A stretch of 6,429 nt of DNA from JBKHDT01 sp049974825. GTDB lineage: Bacteria > Pseudomonadota > Gammaproteobacteria > Halothiobacillales > Halothiobacillaceae. Under the pieces are notes generated by a model. That model worked only from the letters and a program-made list of their open reading frames with translations, did no database searches and was not told the DNA's origin. Positions 5,678 to 6,429 of the stretch are shown here, one piece after another; position 1 is the first letter of the stretch; every line of letters starts with the position of its first letter. Location of the stretch: NCBI GenBank assembly GCA_049974825.1, contig JBNGDJ010000118.1:1-6429 (forward strand), in the 5' to 3' direction. The position numbers and the translations under genes are program-made.

Positions 5678-6109
5678 TCAGTCTGCCGACAGCCGACGAC
5701 GCAACCAGCGCATCAGGCTGCCGAGCACCGGCACACGCTCGTAAATCTGGGCGGCGGGGTCCCAGTCATCAATATGCTCGATCACCCGACCGCCATCATC
5801 GAAAACGAGGGTGGAACAGCCTTCGATGGCCAGCCCATCCGCCGCATCCGCATCGCAGTGCATGCGCCAGCGGATCATCGCAACCGGTTTGCCGCGGCGC
5901 TCACCCGGCAGGGCCATCAGGATTTCGAAACGCATCCCGGGGCACTGCTTCAAGCCATGCGCAAAGACATGACGGATCGACGCCAACCCCCGCACGTCGT
6001 TGAAAGGGTCCTTGAAGCGGGCGTCATCAGCGTAGACCTCGTCAAAACGCGCCAGCGACTCCGGCCCAAACTGCTCAAAGAATGCGCAGTAGCGTTCCAG
6101 GACGTTCAT
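5678..6109 (-). CDS. NTF2/SnoaL-like fold protein
   Basis: This 143-residue protein looks like a nuclear-transport-factor-2/SnoaL-like family member, a cone-shaped alpha+beta fold found in small enzymes and ligand-binding proteins. Visible hallmarks are an N-terminal helix (LERYCAFFEQF, 4-14) and YADDARFKDPFNDVRG (26-41), typical of the first strand/loop region. RWRMHCD and STLVFDDGGRVIEHIDDWDP follow, typical of the final strands. The C-terminus is a basic amphipathic tail (RWLRRRL, 134-140), which could touch membrane or nucleic acid. Its ATG overlaps the stop of the upstream SDR as ATGA, so it is the second or later gene of an operon entering from the right. Such SDR/NTF2 pairs occur in gammaproteobacterial clusters with cyclopropane-fatty-acid-synthase-like and DUF1365 proteins. 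No specific reaction can be assigned. Confidence 0.8.
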   Translation of the reverse strand: MNVLERYCAFFEQFGPESLARFDEVYADDARFKDPFNDVRGLASIRHVFAHGLKQCPGMRFEILMALPGERRGKPVAMIRWRMHCDADAADGLAIEGCSTLVFDDGGRVIEHIDDWDPAAQIYERVPVLGSLMRWLRRRLSAD

Positions 6110-6429
6110 TGGCGCAGCATCCGCCGAACCAAGGGAAACCAGAGCGCATAGGGCAGGCGGGTCACCCGGCGCATGAACCAGGTAAACAGGCGCGGCGTGC
6201 GAATCTCGAAGCCTCGGCCGTCAAGCGCCCGCACGATGGCTGCCGCAGCCTCGGCCGGCTCGATCAGGCCGGGCATGTCAAAGTCGTTCTGGTCTGTCAG
6301 GGGCGTGCGCACGAAGCCTGGGTTGATCAGCCGCAGCCGCACACCACCACAGGCAAAGGCCGGCTGAAGAGACTCGGTCATGTTGATCAGCGCCGCCTTG
6401 GTGGCCCCGTAGGCCGCAGCGTGGGGCAG
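6106..6429 (-). CDS. Short-chain dehydrogenase/reductase, C-terminal part (cut by right edge)
   Basis: The frame is open from the right edge to a TGA at 6108-6106; 107 residues are visible and the start lies outside. The first visible residues include the SDR catalytic motif YGATK (Tyr and Lys four apart), followed by KAALINMTESL. RLRLINPGFVRTPLT follows, the NPG-x-V-x-T-x-L/M segment that closes the nucleotide site. The tail FTWFMRRVTRLPYALWFPLVRRML is hydrophobic and basic, suggesting membrane association, as in many SDRs acting on lipids. The NAD(P)-binding Gly motif is off-window. It overlaps the downstream NTF2-like gene by 4 nt. An internal ATG at 6381 is not the start, because it would exclude the catalytic Tyr/Lys. 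Confidence 0.88.
   Translation of the reverse strand: MPHAAAYGATKAALINMTESLQPAFACGGVRLRLINPGFVRTPLTDQNDFDMPGLIEPAEAAAAIVRALDGRGFEIRTPRLFTWFMRRVTRLPYALWFPLVRRMLRQ

Noticed and set aside
5604..5680. Minus-strand frame ending TAC-TAC-TGA at 5604, just after the NTF2-like gene
   Set aside because: About 25 codons with only a CTG as possible start near the NTF2 stop; no ribosome site or recognisable family, so not supported as a gene.
5645..6151. 168-codon plus-strand frame across the NTF2-like gene
   Set aside because: It has no recognisable fold or ribosome site and lies antisense to a gene with clear family features and ATGA coupling.

Overview
This is a GC-rich chromosomal window that looks gammaproteobacterial. 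The evidence is an arginyl-tRNA synthetase gene followed at once by an FtsN-like SPOR gene (the arrangement seen upstream of hslVU in pseudomonads and relatives), a FolM-type pteridine reductase, and a right-edge SDR/NTF2-like gene pair of a kind common in gammaproteobacterial stress/lipid clusters. I cannot name the genus from sequence alone. No rRNA, tRNA, CRISPR array or intact transposase gene is visible.

Layout, left to right. (1) Positions 1-149 hold repeat copy A, a multi-hairpin intergenic element that starts directly after the stop codon of the next gene. (2) Positions 150-2492 on the minus strand hold argS followed by a SPOR-domain gene, 3 nt apart and presumably one transcript, with a good sigma-70-like promoter at 2578-2607. 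(3) Positions 2493-2785 are the divergent intergenic region. It contains the argS promoter and leader, a well-formed intrinsic terminator reading rightward (2618-2655) with no obvious gene feeding it, and an AT-rich 7-bp inverted repeat (2710-2732) upstream of folE. (4) Positions 2786-4107 on the plus strand hold folE and folM, overlapping by ATGA: GTP cyclohydrolase I coupled to a PTR1-like dihydromonapterin/dihydrofolate reductase. (5) Positions 4226-5458 on the plus strand hold a 12-helix MFS transporter with its own candidate promoter. (6) Positions 5459 to about 5600 hold repeat copy B, in inverted orientation to copy A and again directly after a TAA stop. (7) Positions 5678-6429 on the minus strand hold an NTF2/SnoaL-like protein and the C-terminal part of an SDR that runs off the right edge, overlapping by ATGA.

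How the genes work together: argS and the SPOR gene are housekeeping (translation, cell envelope/division). folE and folM are the first and last steps of a tetrahydromonapterin/tetrahydrofolate-type pterin route, with the middle enzyme(s) elsewhere. The MFS gene has no assignable substrate. The SDR/NTF2 pair is probably the tail of a longer operon outside the window.

The most unusual item is the repeat pair. Both copies begin with CTAAGGAAACTCTGCACGAA, whose TAA is the stop codon of the preceding gene. Both form a long hairpin there with a compensatory base-pair change between copies, and both carry a second invariant hairpin. They look like members of a dispersed, structure-conserved family that inserts at, or is tolerated at, gene stop codons.
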